Shown: positions 1 to 6,591 of the stretch, piece by piece
Layout: each line of letters opens with the position of its first letter
How positions within the stretch are numbered: the first letter of the stretch is position 1
The notes under the pieces: model-generated
Seen by the model: the letters and a program-made list of their open reading frames with translations, nothing else
What the model was told of the DNA's origin: nothing
The model's database searches: none
Source of the DNA: Treponema sp.
GTDB taxonomy: Bacteria; Spirochaetota; Spirochaetia; Treponematales; Breznakiellaceae
Length of the DNA stretch: 38,345 nucleotides
NCBI GenBank assembly: GCA_009781475.1
Contig: WQYB01000020.1
Location: 1 to 38,345 of the forward strand
Direction: 5' to 3'
Program-made: the position numbers and the translations under genes

Positions 1-315
1 GGTAATAATAATCAAGAATTTGAAAAAATAAATTTAGATTTTAATAATATATTATCAATAGGGTTAATTATTCTTGGAATATACTTGATAATAAGTTCAT
101 TACCTGTATTATTTTCTTATACATCAAATTATATTGTAAGTAAAACAAGATTTGTTAATAATGAATATTTTTTAAAAGAATATTCTATAAAAGATGTTAT
201 AGAAATTATTGGAATAATAATAAAGATTATTGTATCCTATATAATTATAAGATATAATAATAAAATTATTGATAAAATTAATTATTTGAAAAATAAACAG
301 TCAAACGTCACTTAA
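1..315 (+). CDS. Partial small membrane protein of cassette 1
   Basis: The reading frame is open from the first base of the window, so the true start lies to the left; an internal TTG at 85 is not a convincing start. The visible 104 residues contain two hydrophobic stretches, roughly residues 18-41 and 66-84, separated by a polar loop, and end in a lysine/asparagine-rich tail. This suggests a two-pass inner-membrane protein. The TAA stop (313-315) lies inside the R'' box of the following attC, a common packing in integron cassettes. I do not recognise the family. Base composition is extremely AT-rich, like the other cassettes. Confidence 0.6.
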   Translation, partial: GNNNQEFEKINLDFNNILSIGLIILGIYLIISSLPVLFSYTSNYIVSKTRFVNNEYFLKEYSIKDVIEIIGIIIKIIVSYIIIRYNNKIIDKINYLKNKQSNVT

Positions 316-422
316 CAGGATTGTTAGCGTACGCCGCTGGAGCGGCTAGGGTTTCAGTTGTCTAGGTCAGTCGCTACGCTCGCTCTCACGCAAAACCGCC
401 ATATACAACCAGAAAGTTATGC
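310..422 (+). repeat. attC site 1 (113 bp)
   Basis: R'' acttaac is at 310-316 and R' gttatgc at 416-422. Inside, gattgtta after R'' and atacaacc before R' form the L''/L' pair, and the centre carries the gctacgctcgctctcacgc module seen in the other sites. R' has T at the second R position, a departure from GTTRRRY shared by several sites here. The crossover is expected between 416 and 417. Confidence 0.82.
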
Positions 423-461
423 GCAATGTCTAAAATAATAAATAAAACGATAAATTAATAA

Positions 462-490
462 TTGACAGAATTAATAAATAATAATAAAAT
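462..490 (+). promoter_or_regulatory. Cassette 2 promoter, leaderless geometry
   Basis: An exact TTGACA (462-467), 17-nt spacer and TAAAAT (485-490) form a strong sigma-70 promoter. Only six bases separate the -10 box from the ATG at 497, so transcription should begin at or next to the start codon. No Shine-Dalgarno sequence is present. Confidence 0.75.
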
Positions 491-496
491 ATAAAT

Positions 497-877
497 ATGA
501 ATGAAATAATATCGGAAAATTTACAGAAAAAATGTGTATTTTTGTCGAATGATTTTGAAAAAGTAAATAATGTCGAAAAATTACTAAAGAATAATAATTA
601 TGAATATGAAAAAATTATTGAAAATAAAAATAAAAATGAAATAATTGAATATTCAATAATTGTAAATTCAAATAATTACAATGAAATATGTGACATCATA
701 GAAGGAAATATAAATATTATAAATGAAAAGGAGAATACAAAGGTTTCTTTTTTTGGTATGTTATATGATAAGGATTATTTTGATCTTAAAAAACCGTATA
801 ATGTTGCAACAATATTTTCCTTATTATCAATATATATCATTTTTTTATTATTAATAATATTAGCTACACGAAATTAA
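497..877 (+). CDS. Small tail-anchored protein, possibly DUF2007-like
   Basis: 126 residues. The N-terminal 80 or so residues are soluble with an alternating pattern: a strand around CVFLSNDF, a helix with VEKLLKNNNYEYE, then a strand around SIIVNSNN followed by NEICDIIE. This resembles the small DUF2007 'putative signal transducing' ferredoxin-like fold, but the resemblance is only in pattern. Residues about 102-123 form one C-terminal transmembrane helix, so the domain would face the cytoplasm on a C-terminal anchor. It is the sole gene of its cassette, starts directly at its own promoter without an SD sequence, and is followed by attC 2. Function unknown. Confidence 0.75.
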   Translation: MNEIISENLQKKCVFLSNDFEKVNNVEKLLKNNNYEYEKIIENKNKNEIIEYSIIVNSNNYNEICDIIEGNINIINEKENTKVSFFGMLYDKDYFDLKKPYNVATIFSLLSIYIIFLLLIILATRN

Positions 878-891
878 AAATTAGAAACTGC

Positions 892-1027
892 GCATAATAC
901 ACGATTAACGCTAAGAAGTTGCTTTCGCAACATCAAAATCCAGAGGGTGGCTCAGGATACGTTCGGTTAGGTCGATCGCTGGGCTCGCTCTCATGCAAAA
1001 CTGTCATATGCAACCAGAATGTTAAGT
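892..1027 (+). repeat. attC site 2 (136 bp)
   Basis: R'' is the variant gcataat (892-898) and R' is a perfect gttaagt (1021-1027). TGCGCATAA (889-897) is the exact reverse complement of the first nine bases of the cassette (417-425). The centre holds the hairpin module gaagttgctttcgcaac and the gctcgctctcatgc module. Crossover is expected between 1021 and 1022. Confidence 0.85.
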
Positions 1028-1053
1028 GCAATACCAATGTTTAAGATATAGTA

Positions 1054-1082
1054 TTGACATAATCGAAATATTAATATAAAAT
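1054..1082 (+). promoter_or_regulatory. Cassette 3 promoter
   Basis: TTGACA (1054-1059), 17-nt spacer and TAAAAT (1077-1082). The predicted leader to the ATG at 1104 is about 15 nt and shows no Shine-Dalgarno sequence. An ATG at 1087 near the predicted transcription start opens only a six-codon frame. Confidence 0.72.
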
Positions 1083-1103
1083 TAAAATGGTAGTAAATAT
1101 TTT

Positions 1104-1610
1104 ATGAAAAAAAGAATAATTTATGTATTTATAATATTATTATGTTTTAATAATTGTAAAAATGATCAAAGATTAATGGAATTTCATAATGATAAATATG
1201 TTATATATAAAATGAAATACCCTAAAAATTATAGAGAATATTATAAAACAGATGAATATAGGAATTTCTATTTAATTTCAACTTTTGGTATAAGGTTGGA
1301 TTCTAATTATAGAAAAAATTTGAAAAATATTTATTTGTATGATGGAATAAATGGAATTGAATATATTATTAAGAATATTAATGATTTTGAAAATATAATT
1401 AATAATAATATTCCATCTAGTATAACAATAAATTATTATGAATTTTGTATAACAGGAAGCGGAATTGAAAATGTACAGAATATATTAAATGATATTCAAG
1501 ATATATTATCAAAAAAATATATAATATTTGAATTTAGTGGTGGTAGACCTTTTCAATTCAGACATTCAGAACCACAAACTATAATTATGTGTACTTGTTT
1601 AGGAGGATAA
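1104..1610 (+). CDS. Putative lipoprotein of unknown function
   Basis: 168 residues. The N-terminus MKKRIIYVFIILLCFNNC is a charged start plus hydrophobic core ending at Cys18, which would fit the relaxed lipoboxes of spirochaetes, although Asn at -1 is unusual. The mature part is rich in Asn, Ile and Tyr, with no domain I recognise, and ends in a Cys-x-Cys-containing tail CTCLGG. Export to the periplasm or outer surface is likely. It is the first gene of a two-gene cassette, followed not by a whole attC but by a truncated one (1625-1681), so gene and downstream neighbour probably came from two cassettes that fused. Confidence 0.7.
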   Translation: MKKRIIYVFIILLCFNNCKNDQRLMEFHNDKYVIYKMKYPKNYREYYKTDEYRNFYLISTFGIRLDSNYRKNLKNIYLYDGINGIEYIIKNINDFENIINNNIPSSITINYYEFCITGSGIENVQNILNDIQDILSKKYIIFEFSGGRPFQFRHSEPQTIIMCTCLGG

Positions 1611-1624
1611 AATAAAAGTTATAT

Positions 1625-1681
1625 AAGCCGTACTGCACTTAACAAACGATTAGCGTAATAACCCTTGATTTAAATATATAT
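1625..1681 (+). repeat. Truncated attC, copy A of a 57-bp perfect repeat
   Basis: The 57 bases are identical to 5206-5262. They contain an R'' box acttaac (1637-1643) and the start of the L'' side, then break off after gattagcg and run into unrelated sequence without L' or R'. TGCACTTAA at 1634-1642 is the exact reverse complement of the cassette's first nine bases (1022-1030), which marks it as the original attC left arm. It should not be a recombination substrate. Confidence 0.8.
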
Positions 1682-1708
1682 TGACAATAATAGTATTTAT
1701 AATATAAT
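1681..1708 (+). promoter_or_regulatory. Perfect consensus promoter inside cassette 3
   Basis: TTGACA (1681-1686), 16-nt spacer and TATAAT (1703-1708), both hexamers exact. It begins where the 57-bp repeat ends and drives the ATG at 1731 with a leader of about 16 nt; aaagag just before the ATG is at best a weak SD. Confidence 0.75.
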
Positions 1709-1730
1709 GGATTAAAAGGTTTTAAAGAGT

Positions 1731-2402
1731 ATGAAAATAATATTAATAGTTATTATCACATTATTTGTAATTTCTTGTATTCCGAAAGATAATCATCCAA
1801 ATGATTGTGAAAATAAAAAAAATATTCCAGAATATATTCAAGATTATAAAGTTTATTTAGAAGAATTGGCTAATAATCAGAATATTTCTAGCTATTATTT
1901 TCCAAAAAATACATTTCATAATAATGATAGTATCGACGCTTTTACTCAAAATTGGTATGGTGAACATTTAGATATATTAGATAATGAAATAATTTATTTG
2001 TTAAATAATATAAATATTATAAGATTTACGTGTTTGAGAACATTTCATAAACCATTTTCAATAAAAATAGTTTGGAATAATAATGCAAAATTATATTTTA
2101 ATATGTCTAATGGAGCAGGAGGATATAATGCAGGTGAATTAATTATGCATTTCGAAAAGATATTAAATAATAGTCAAATTAATATTGTTTTAGATATTTT
2201 AAATAAATATGATTTTTTTAATCAAATGACCAATGAGGAATTAGACTTTATTGGTTTAGATGGTTCTAAATGGATAATTGAAGCAAATATAAATAATAAA
2301 TATAAAATAATACATAGGTGGACACCAGAAAGTGGTATAGCTTATGATATTGGAAAATATCTTATAGAATTATCTGGAGAAAGAATAGTAAATTTATATT
2401 AA
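1731..2402 (+). CDS. Lipoprotein with a GLDG..W..E / W.PE motif
   Basis: 223 residues. MKIILIVIITLFVISC is a good lipoprotein signal with Cys16 after VIS. The C-terminal half holds GLDGSKWIIEA (near residue 175), then Y-x4-HRWTPESG and a final helix GKYLIELSG. I have seen this arrangement in small uncharacterised proteins of many bacteria but cannot give a family name. The motif block looks intact, so this is a whole gene. It is the second gene of a cassette, with its own consensus promoter and a full attC after it. A lipid-anchored periplasmic or surface protein is the best inference. Confidence 0.75.
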   Translation: MKIILIVIITLFVISCIPKDNHPNDCENKKNIPEYIQDYKVYLEELANNQNISSYYFPKNTFHNNDSIDAFTQNWYGEHLDILDNEIIYLLNNINIIRFTCLRTFHKPFSIKIVWNNNAKLYFNMSNGAGGYNAGELIMHFEKILNNSQINIVLDILNKYDFFNQMTNEELDFIGLDGSKWIIEANINNKYKIIHRWTPESGIAYDIGKYLIELSGERIVNLY

Positions 2403-2422
2403 ATTATAAAAGGACTTACTGT

Positions 2423-2599
2423 ACTTAACAAGATTGTATGCACAAGCCGCTTTAGCGGCGTATATAATAAATTTCATAAAACACGCGACTGTAGGGAGGC
2501 ATATGCTTCACTGTTAGAGCGGCTAGGGTTACGTTCGGCTAGTTTGATCGCTACGCTCGCTCTCACGCAAAACTGTCATATACAATCAGAACGTTAGGC
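2423..2599 (+). repeat. attC site 3 (177 bp)
   Basis: R'' acttaac (2423-2429) and R' gttaggc (2593-2599). The outer arms gattgtat and atacaatc are exact complements (L''/L'). The centre contains a gccgctttagcggc hairpin, a gactgtagggagg module and the gctacgctcgctctcacgc module. Together with the promoter of the next cassette it fills the gene-free stretch 2403-2754; nothing else is seen there. Confidence 0.88.
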
Positions 2600-2720
2600 G
2601 AAATATCTGTTATAATTAATTATTGGATTTGTTAAAATGACTTAAAAGTTATAATAAAACTGGTTTTTTTGATAAATCTAAGGTATATTGTATTAAAAGT
2701 TAATTTTACAAACAACATTA

Positions 2721-2749
2721 TTGACAAAATAATTATTTCGGTATATTAT
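2721..2749 (+). promoter_or_regulatory. Cassette 4 promoter, leaderless geometry
   Basis: TTGACA (2721-2726), 17-nt spacer and TATTAT (2744-2749); TATATT at 2742-2747 is an alternative -10. The ATG at 2755 follows after five bases and there is no SD. Confidence 0.72.
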
Positions 2750-2754
2750 TTAAT

Positions 2755-3282
2755 ATGGCTTTTATTCCAATTGAAGATATTCAGTATAAAACAAATATTT
2801 CTCCAATTATGGTATTAGAAATATTATCTTCAAATACTGAAAAATATAATATATTAAAAACAATATTTTATAGTTATAATAAAATATTCATTGGAAAATT
2901 TGATAAAAATAATTTTAAATTGAAGTATAATTTTAATTTAAATAAAAAATTATTTATTTATTATAATACATTTGACCCAATAGCTTTTGGGAAAATATTT
3001 ACTAATAATAATGAAACAATAATTAATGTTTTTATGCGGATGAATATTTTTGATATTATATTTATGAGTATATGGCTAGGTGGATTTGTCTTTGGAATCA
3101 TATATTTTATTTTTTTAACTCAGATTGATTATAATTTTGAACGTTATTTTGCAATTTTAATTATATTTTTAGTCTTTGTAATAGGTTATATTTTTATGAC
3201 TGCTTTATTTAAGAGAAAAAGTAGTAAAATAATAAATAAACTATTAGAATTACTAAAATCTGAAATAATATATGAACTTTAA
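2755..3282 (+). CDS. Two-TM membrane protein of unknown function
   Basis: 175 residues. About 95 N-terminal residues are soluble (FIPIEDIQ..., with GKFDKNNFKLKY suggesting a beta-rich region), followed by two adjacent transmembrane helices at about 101-122 and 130-150, then a positively charged helix with RKSSKIINKLLELL. The VFMRMNIFD...WLGG segment entering the first helix recalls a common family of small bacterial membrane proteins of unknown function whose name I cannot give. It is the only gene of its cassette. The start is set by the promoter, whose -10 box lies just upstream; the mRNA is probably leaderless. Confidence 0.75.
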   Translation: MAFIPIEDIQYKTNISPIMVLEILSSNTEKYNILKTIFYSYNKIFIGKFDKNNFKLKYNFNLNKKLFIYYNTFDPIAFGKIFTNNNETIINVFMRMNIFDIIFMSIWLGGFVFGIIYFIFLTQIDYNFERYFAILIIFLVFVIGYIFMTALFKRKSSKIINKLLELLKSEIIYEL

Positions 3283-3300
3283 TAAAAAAGCAAATACTTC

Positions 3301-3516
3301 GCCTAACAGGATTGTATATGCTAAGAAGTTGCTTTTGCAACTTCAAAAGCCAGAGTGCGGCTCGGGCTACGAAAAAACGCAGTCGTCGGACTAAAGTCCG
3401 CCTTTGTGGTGTTTTTCTTCGCCACAGTTTGACAACCCTGCAAGACTCAAATCTTCGCATTGGCGATTTCGCTTATTCGGGTTGCCAAACTGTCATACAC
3501 AACTAAAACGTTATGT
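3301..3516 (+). repeat. attC site 4 (216 bp)
   Basis: R'' gcctaac (3301-3307) and R' gttatgt (3510-3516). TTCGCCTAA (3298-3306) is the exact reverse complement of the cassette's first nine bases (2594-2602). Central modules include an aagttgcttttgcaactt hairpin and a block cgcattggcgatttcgctta shared in near-identical form with attC site 6. It and the next promoter account for the whole 3283-3596 gap. Confidence 0.86.
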
Positions 3517-3562
3517 GCAATTATTGTAGGATGTAAAATATATAAAATAATTTAATACTTGC

Positions 3563-3590
3563 TTGACAAAAAAAATAAAAATGTTAGAAT
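3563..3590 (+). promoter_or_regulatory. Promoter of the mntA-hepT cassette, leaderless geometry
   Basis: TTGACA (3563-3568), 16-nt spacer and TAGAAT (3585-3590). Six bases separate it from the ATG of mntA at 3597, with no SD. Confidence 0.75.
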
Positions 3591-3596
3591 ATAGGT

Positions 3597-3893
3597 ATGT
3601 ATTCAATAGAAATTCCTGAAAAATATCAGGACGATATAAAAAAAGCCACTTTTTTGCTTAAAAATGAAGGTTGTAAGGATATTTTTCTATTTGGCTCATT
3701 AGTTACAGGAAAATTTCATCAGAATTCTGACATAGATATAGGTATAACTGGATTAAACCCAAAAAAATTTTTTAGAGTGTCGGCATCATTAGACAAAACA
3801 TTAATTAATAAAATAGATCTTGTAGATTTTGATTTAAATAATGATTTTTATAATCTTTTGGATAATTTGGGAGAAATAAAAAAAATTGGATAA
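3597..3893 (+). CDS. mntA: MntA-type minimal nucleotidyltransferase antitoxin
   Basis: 98 residues forming a minimal nucleotidyltransferase (MNT) domain. The signature GSX10DXD is complete: Gly33-Ser34, Asp45 and Asp47 (GSLVTGKFHQNSDIDI), and a third carboxylate is likely in KIDLVD near residue 74. In the characterised type VII MntA/HepT system, MntA neutralises its HEPN partner by adding AMP units to a tyrosine of the toxin's RX4HXY motif. The following gene carries exactly that motif, so the same mechanism is inferred. The stop overlaps the toxin start by eight bases, which fits coupled translation. The gene lies in an integron cassette with its own promoter. Confidence 0.88.
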   Translation: MYSIEIPEKYQDDIKKATFLLKNEGCKDIFLFGSLVTGKFHQNSDIDIGITGLNPKKFFRVSASLDKTLINKIDLVDFDLNNDFYNLLDNLGEIKKIG

Positions 3894-4347
3894 TAATATA
3901 AACTCAAAAATATTATATGAAATTTCTCAAATAGATAAGTTGATCAATGAGGCAGAACCATTAATAAAATTATGTAAATTAAAAGAACCTGATTTTATAG
4001 AATTATCAGCAGCGGCAATGGTGCTTCATTCATTTTATAATGGAATTGAAAATATACTAATATTAATAATTAAAAATTATGAAAAAAAATTACCGAATAG
4101 CAATAAATGGCATTTGGAATTATTAGAGAGAGCATTTGTTCCAATGGAAAATGGAAAGCAAGTATTTAAAAATGATTTACAAGAGACTATTGAAGAATAT
4201 TTAAAATTTAGACATTTTGTAAGGCATGCATATAGTTATAAATTTAAATGGGAACAAATGGAGCATTTAATTAATGATGTAGAAATATTTTGGAAGAATA
4301 TTAAAGATAATTTAAATTCATTTTTGGAAAATGATAAAAATATTTGA
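3886..4347 (+). CDS. hepT: HepT-type HEPN ribonuclease toxin
   Basis: 153 residues, mainly alpha-helical, HEPN domain. The catalytic RX4HXY motif is RHFVRHAY: Arg109, His114 and Tyr116, where Tyr116 matches the residue AMPylated by MntA in type VII systems. HEPN toxins of this type act as RNases on cellular RNA. The start is a TTG at 3886 overlapping the end of mntA by eight bases; no ATG occurs nearby in frame and the N-terminus is helical from there. Length agrees with usual HepT proteins. The motif is intact, so the toxin is probably active and the cassette self-maintaining. Confidence 0.87.
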   Translation: MDNNINSKILYEISQIDKLINEAEPLIKLCKLKEPDFIELSAAAMVLHSFYNGIENILILIIKNYEKKLPNSNKWHLELLERAFVPMENGKQVFKNDLQETIEEYLKFRHFVRHAYSYKFKWEQMEHLINDVEIFWKNIKDNLNSFLENDKNI

Positions 4348-4378
4348 AAAGAAACGTAATAAAAATAGAAAAACCAGC

Positions 4379-4529
4379 GCCTAACACACGATTAACGCTA
4401 AGAAGTTGCTTTCGCAACTTCAATAGCCATCGAACTTTTAGTTCGCGGGTGGTTCGGGATACGTTCGGCTAGGTCGGTCGCTGTGCTCGCTCTCATGCAA
4501 AGCCATCATATACAACCATAACGATAGGT
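4379..4529 (+). repeat. attC site 5 (151 bp)
   Basis: R'' gcctaac (4379-4385) and an altered R' gataggt (4523-4529), where T at position 2 of GTTRRRY has become A. Centre: the gaagttgctttcgcaacttc hairpin (8-bp stem), a cgaacttttagttcg hairpin and the gctcgctctcatgc module. The R' change may lower its recombination activity. Confidence 0.8.
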
Positions 4530-4557
4530 GAATTATAAGAAAATTAGTAAATAAAAC

Positions 4558-4585
4558 TTGACAAAATAATTTTAAATTATATAAT
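4558..4585 (+). promoter_or_regulatory. Cassette 6 promoter, perfect hexamers, leaderless geometry
   Basis: TTGACA (4558-4563), 16-nt spacer and TATAAT (4580-4585). Six bases separate it from the ATG at 4592. No SD is present. Confidence 0.78.
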
Positions 4586-4591
4586 AAAATA

Positions 4592-5197
4592 ATGAATAAA
4601 AAATATAAAATATTAATATGGATAATATGTATTTTTATAACACTAAATTCTTGTTTTATTAATAAAATTGAAGCTCAAGAAACATTTGACAATAGAATTG
4701 TAATCAAATATATTCACAGTAGAAGAATACCTCACAATCAAATTATTTGTACATTATATAGAACACATAATGGAATATATCTTATGCATATTGAAACAAT
4801 TGCCATGACTTATCGGGAAGAAAACTGGAATATGGAGGATGAAAATACTCGGAGATATGTTGAAAGTGAAGAATATATAAATAGTCAAATTCAATTAAGA
4901 AATAGAATGGAAGAATTTGCAAAAGAAAATATAAATATAATAATTGAAATTGATAAGGATTTTTTTGAAAGGATTTCCAATGAAATTTGGAACATTAATT
5001 TAATGAGAATTGTTCAAGAGAATAATAGCTCCACAGGAAGGGATGGATCATCTGTAATAATTGAATATGGTTCATTTCAATATTTTATGTCTATAAATGT
5101 TTGGAATCCAAGAAACACAAGAGGAGATGTAGAGAAAATAAATTCAATTGCTTTAGAAGTATTTAGAAAAGCAAATGTAGATCAATGGTATCATTAA
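4592..5197 (+). CDS. Exported protein or lipoprotein of unknown function
   Basis: 201 residues. The N-terminus has a positively charged start and a hydrophobic core ending in TLNSC, a fair lipobox with Cys21; a signal peptidase I site after EAQ would be the alternative. The mature part is hydrophilic, with a Glu/Asn-rich helical middle (residues about 80-125) and beta-like ends. I recognise no domain. It is the first of two genes in its cassette and, like the gene at 1104, is followed by the 57-bp truncated attC rather than a full one. Probably a periplasmic or surface protein. Confidence 0.72.
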   Translation: MNKKYKILIWIICIFITLNSCFINKIEAQETFDNRIVIKYIHSRRIPHNQIICTLYRTHNGIYLMHIETIAMTYREENWNMEDENTRRYVESEEYINSQIQLRNRMEEFAKENINIIIEIDKDFFERISNEIWNINLMRIVQENNSSTGRDGSSVIIEYGSFQYFMSINVWNPRNTRGDVEKINSIALEVFRKANVDQWYH

Positions 5198-5205
5198 AAT
5201 ATATA

Positions 5206-5262
5206 AAGCCGTACTGCACTTAACAAACGATTAGCGTAATAACCCTTGATTTAAATATATAT
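5206..5262 (+). repeat. Truncated attC, copy B of the 57-bp perfect repeat
   Basis: Identical over 57 bases to 1625-1681, with R'' acttaac at 5218-5224 and no L' or R'. Downstream sequence differs: copy A runs into a TTGACA promoter, copy B into atgtagattaaatt and the ATG at 5275. Perfect identity in two unrelated cassettes argues for recent copying or transfer of this junction. Confidence 0.82.
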
Positions 5263-5274
5263 GTAGATTAAATT

Positions 5275-6210
5275 ATGAAAAATATTTTTACTATAATAAC
5301 ATTTCTATTATTTTTTGGAACATGTGTAAATAATGAGTTAAAATCTGATAATTTTAATTATCAGATTCAATTTAGAAACAATGAAAATAGAAGACAATCA
5401 AATTATTACGAAGAAAGTAAAGTATTTTGGTTTTATAATCCAACAAATATTGACCATTTAAGTCGTACATTAGATATAGAAAATTTAATTATTTCATATT
5501 CACAAGATATTTTAAATTTAAATTTCTTAAAAGAAATTCCACAATTAACAGATTTAAAGAAACTTACTATTATATCAAAATACAATATCGAAAATATGGA
5601 GGCACTAAGATTTTTACATAATTTAGAAGAATTACATATTTCTGGTTCCAGGTCAACAATGGTTGATATTTCTCCAATTTTTTATTTAGATTCATTAAAA
5701 TATTTAGAATTATCAGAATTATATCATATTAATGATATATCATTAATTAGTAATTTAAACAATTTAAAACGTATTACAATTAGTAATTGTAACAATATTA
5801 GAGATATTAATCCAATATTTGATTTAATAGGGTTAGAATGGCTGCAAATACTATTAAATGAAGAAAAAGATTTGACAAATATTACAAATTTACAGCAATT
5901 AGAACTATTAAATATTCGAATAAATAGACAGGATAATATAGACAGTGTATCAAATCTTAATAATCTTAAAAGTTTAATAATTCAATTTGATATTATTCAT
6001 GATGTTACCCCATTATTAAATTTAAAATATTTGGAAGAAATAATATTCTTAGGTGATAAAGTTGATGTTATACCATTAGCAACGAGTAAATCATTGAAAC
6101 AAATTGTTGTAATGTTTAGTACATATGAAAAATATCAAGAATACATAAAAAATGGAGGAGATATATTTGAAAAAAATGGTATACAGTTTTATTATAGAGT
6201 TCCACATTGA
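5275..6210 (+). CDS. Leucine-rich-repeat lipoprotein
   Basis: 311 residues. MKNIFTIITFLLFFGTC gives a lipoprotein signal with Cys17. From about residue 65 to 285 there are roughly nine leucine-rich repeats of 20-24 residues of the form L..L..L.I......I.DI..I..L (for example LEELHISGS, LKYLELSEL, LKRITISNC, LKSLIIQFD), the SDS22/internalin-like type. Such proteins are solenoids that bind other proteins, and in spirochaetes several are surface-exposed. No ribosome-binding site is seen. A TTGATT (5246-5251) and TAAATT (5269-5274) upstream are a poor promoter, so transcription may come from 4558. A ligand cannot be inferred. Confidence 0.82.
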   Translation: MKNIFTIITFLLFFGTCVNNELKSDNFNYQIQFRNNENRRQSNYYEESKVFWFYNPTNIDHLSRTLDIENLIISYSQDILNLNFLKEIPQLTDLKKLTIISKYNIENMEALRFLHNLEELHISGSRSTMVDISPIFYLDSLKYLELSELYHINDISLISNLNNLKRITISNCNNIRDINPIFDLIGLEWLQILLNEEKDLTNITNLQQLELLNIRINRQDNIDSVSNLNNLKSLIIQFDIIHDVTPLLNLKYLEEIIFLGDKVDVIPLATSKSLKQIVVMFSTYEKYQEYIKNGGDIFEKNGIQFYYRVPH

Positions 6211-6234
6211 AAAAATAATAAGCACAAATACGTC

Positions 6235-6510
6235 GCTTAACAGGATTGTATGCACTAGCCGCTTTTACGGTGTATATGATAAATTTCATAAAGCACGCGA
6301 CTGTAGGGAGGTATATATTAAGAAGTTGCTTTCGTAACTTCAAAAGCCAGAGGGTGGCTAGGGTTTCGTTCAGCTAAGTTAGTCGCTTTCGGCTAGTTCC
6401 CACGCAAACTTCCACCAACAGTTTTGCAACCCTGTAAAACTCAAGGTTTCGCATTGGCGGTTTCGCTTATTCGGGTTGCCAAACCGTCATATACTACCAG
6501 AACGTTATGT
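6235..6510 (+). repeat. attC site 6 (276 bp), the longest here
   Basis: R'' gcttaac (6235-6241) and R' gttatgt (6504-6510). Outer arms gattgtat and atactacc are the L''/L' pair. It stacks nearly all modules found in the other sites: gccgcttttacggtg, gactgtagggagg, the aagttgctttcgtaactt hairpin and the cgcattggcggtttcgctta block. With the promoter at 6538 it accounts for the 6211-6591 gap. Confidence 0.84.
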
Positions 6511-6537
6511 GCCATTTAGATATAAGAGTAAAAAATA

Positions 6538-6566
6538 TTGACAAAAGATTATAAATATTATACATT
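6538..6566 (+). promoter_or_regulatory. Cassette 7 promoter
   Basis: TTGACA (6538-6543), 17-nt spacer and TACATT (6561-6566). Unlike the leaderless cassettes, this one has a leader of about 19 nt with a clear GGAGG (6582-6586) ahead of the ATG at 6592. Confidence 0.65.
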
Positions 6567-6591
6567 ATCATTAATATTTATGGAGGAAAAG

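Noticed and set aside
3209-3506. Open frames on both strands inside attC site 4, and similar ones at 6116-6343
   Set aside because: They follow the palindromic attC modules, have no ribosome-binding site or promoter, and their sequence is explained by the attC repeats.
5246-5274. A promoter for the leucine-rich-repeat gene
   Set aside because: TTGATT/TAAATT is weak and the -10 touches the ATG, so read-through from the promoter at 4558 seems more likely.
6538-6591. An upstream TTG start for the YARHG protein (6538), and likewise TTG 7726 for the next gene
   Set aside because: TTG 6538 is the -35 box itself, and TTG 7726 is part of the SD region. Signal peptides begin properly at ATG 6592 and ATG 7738.
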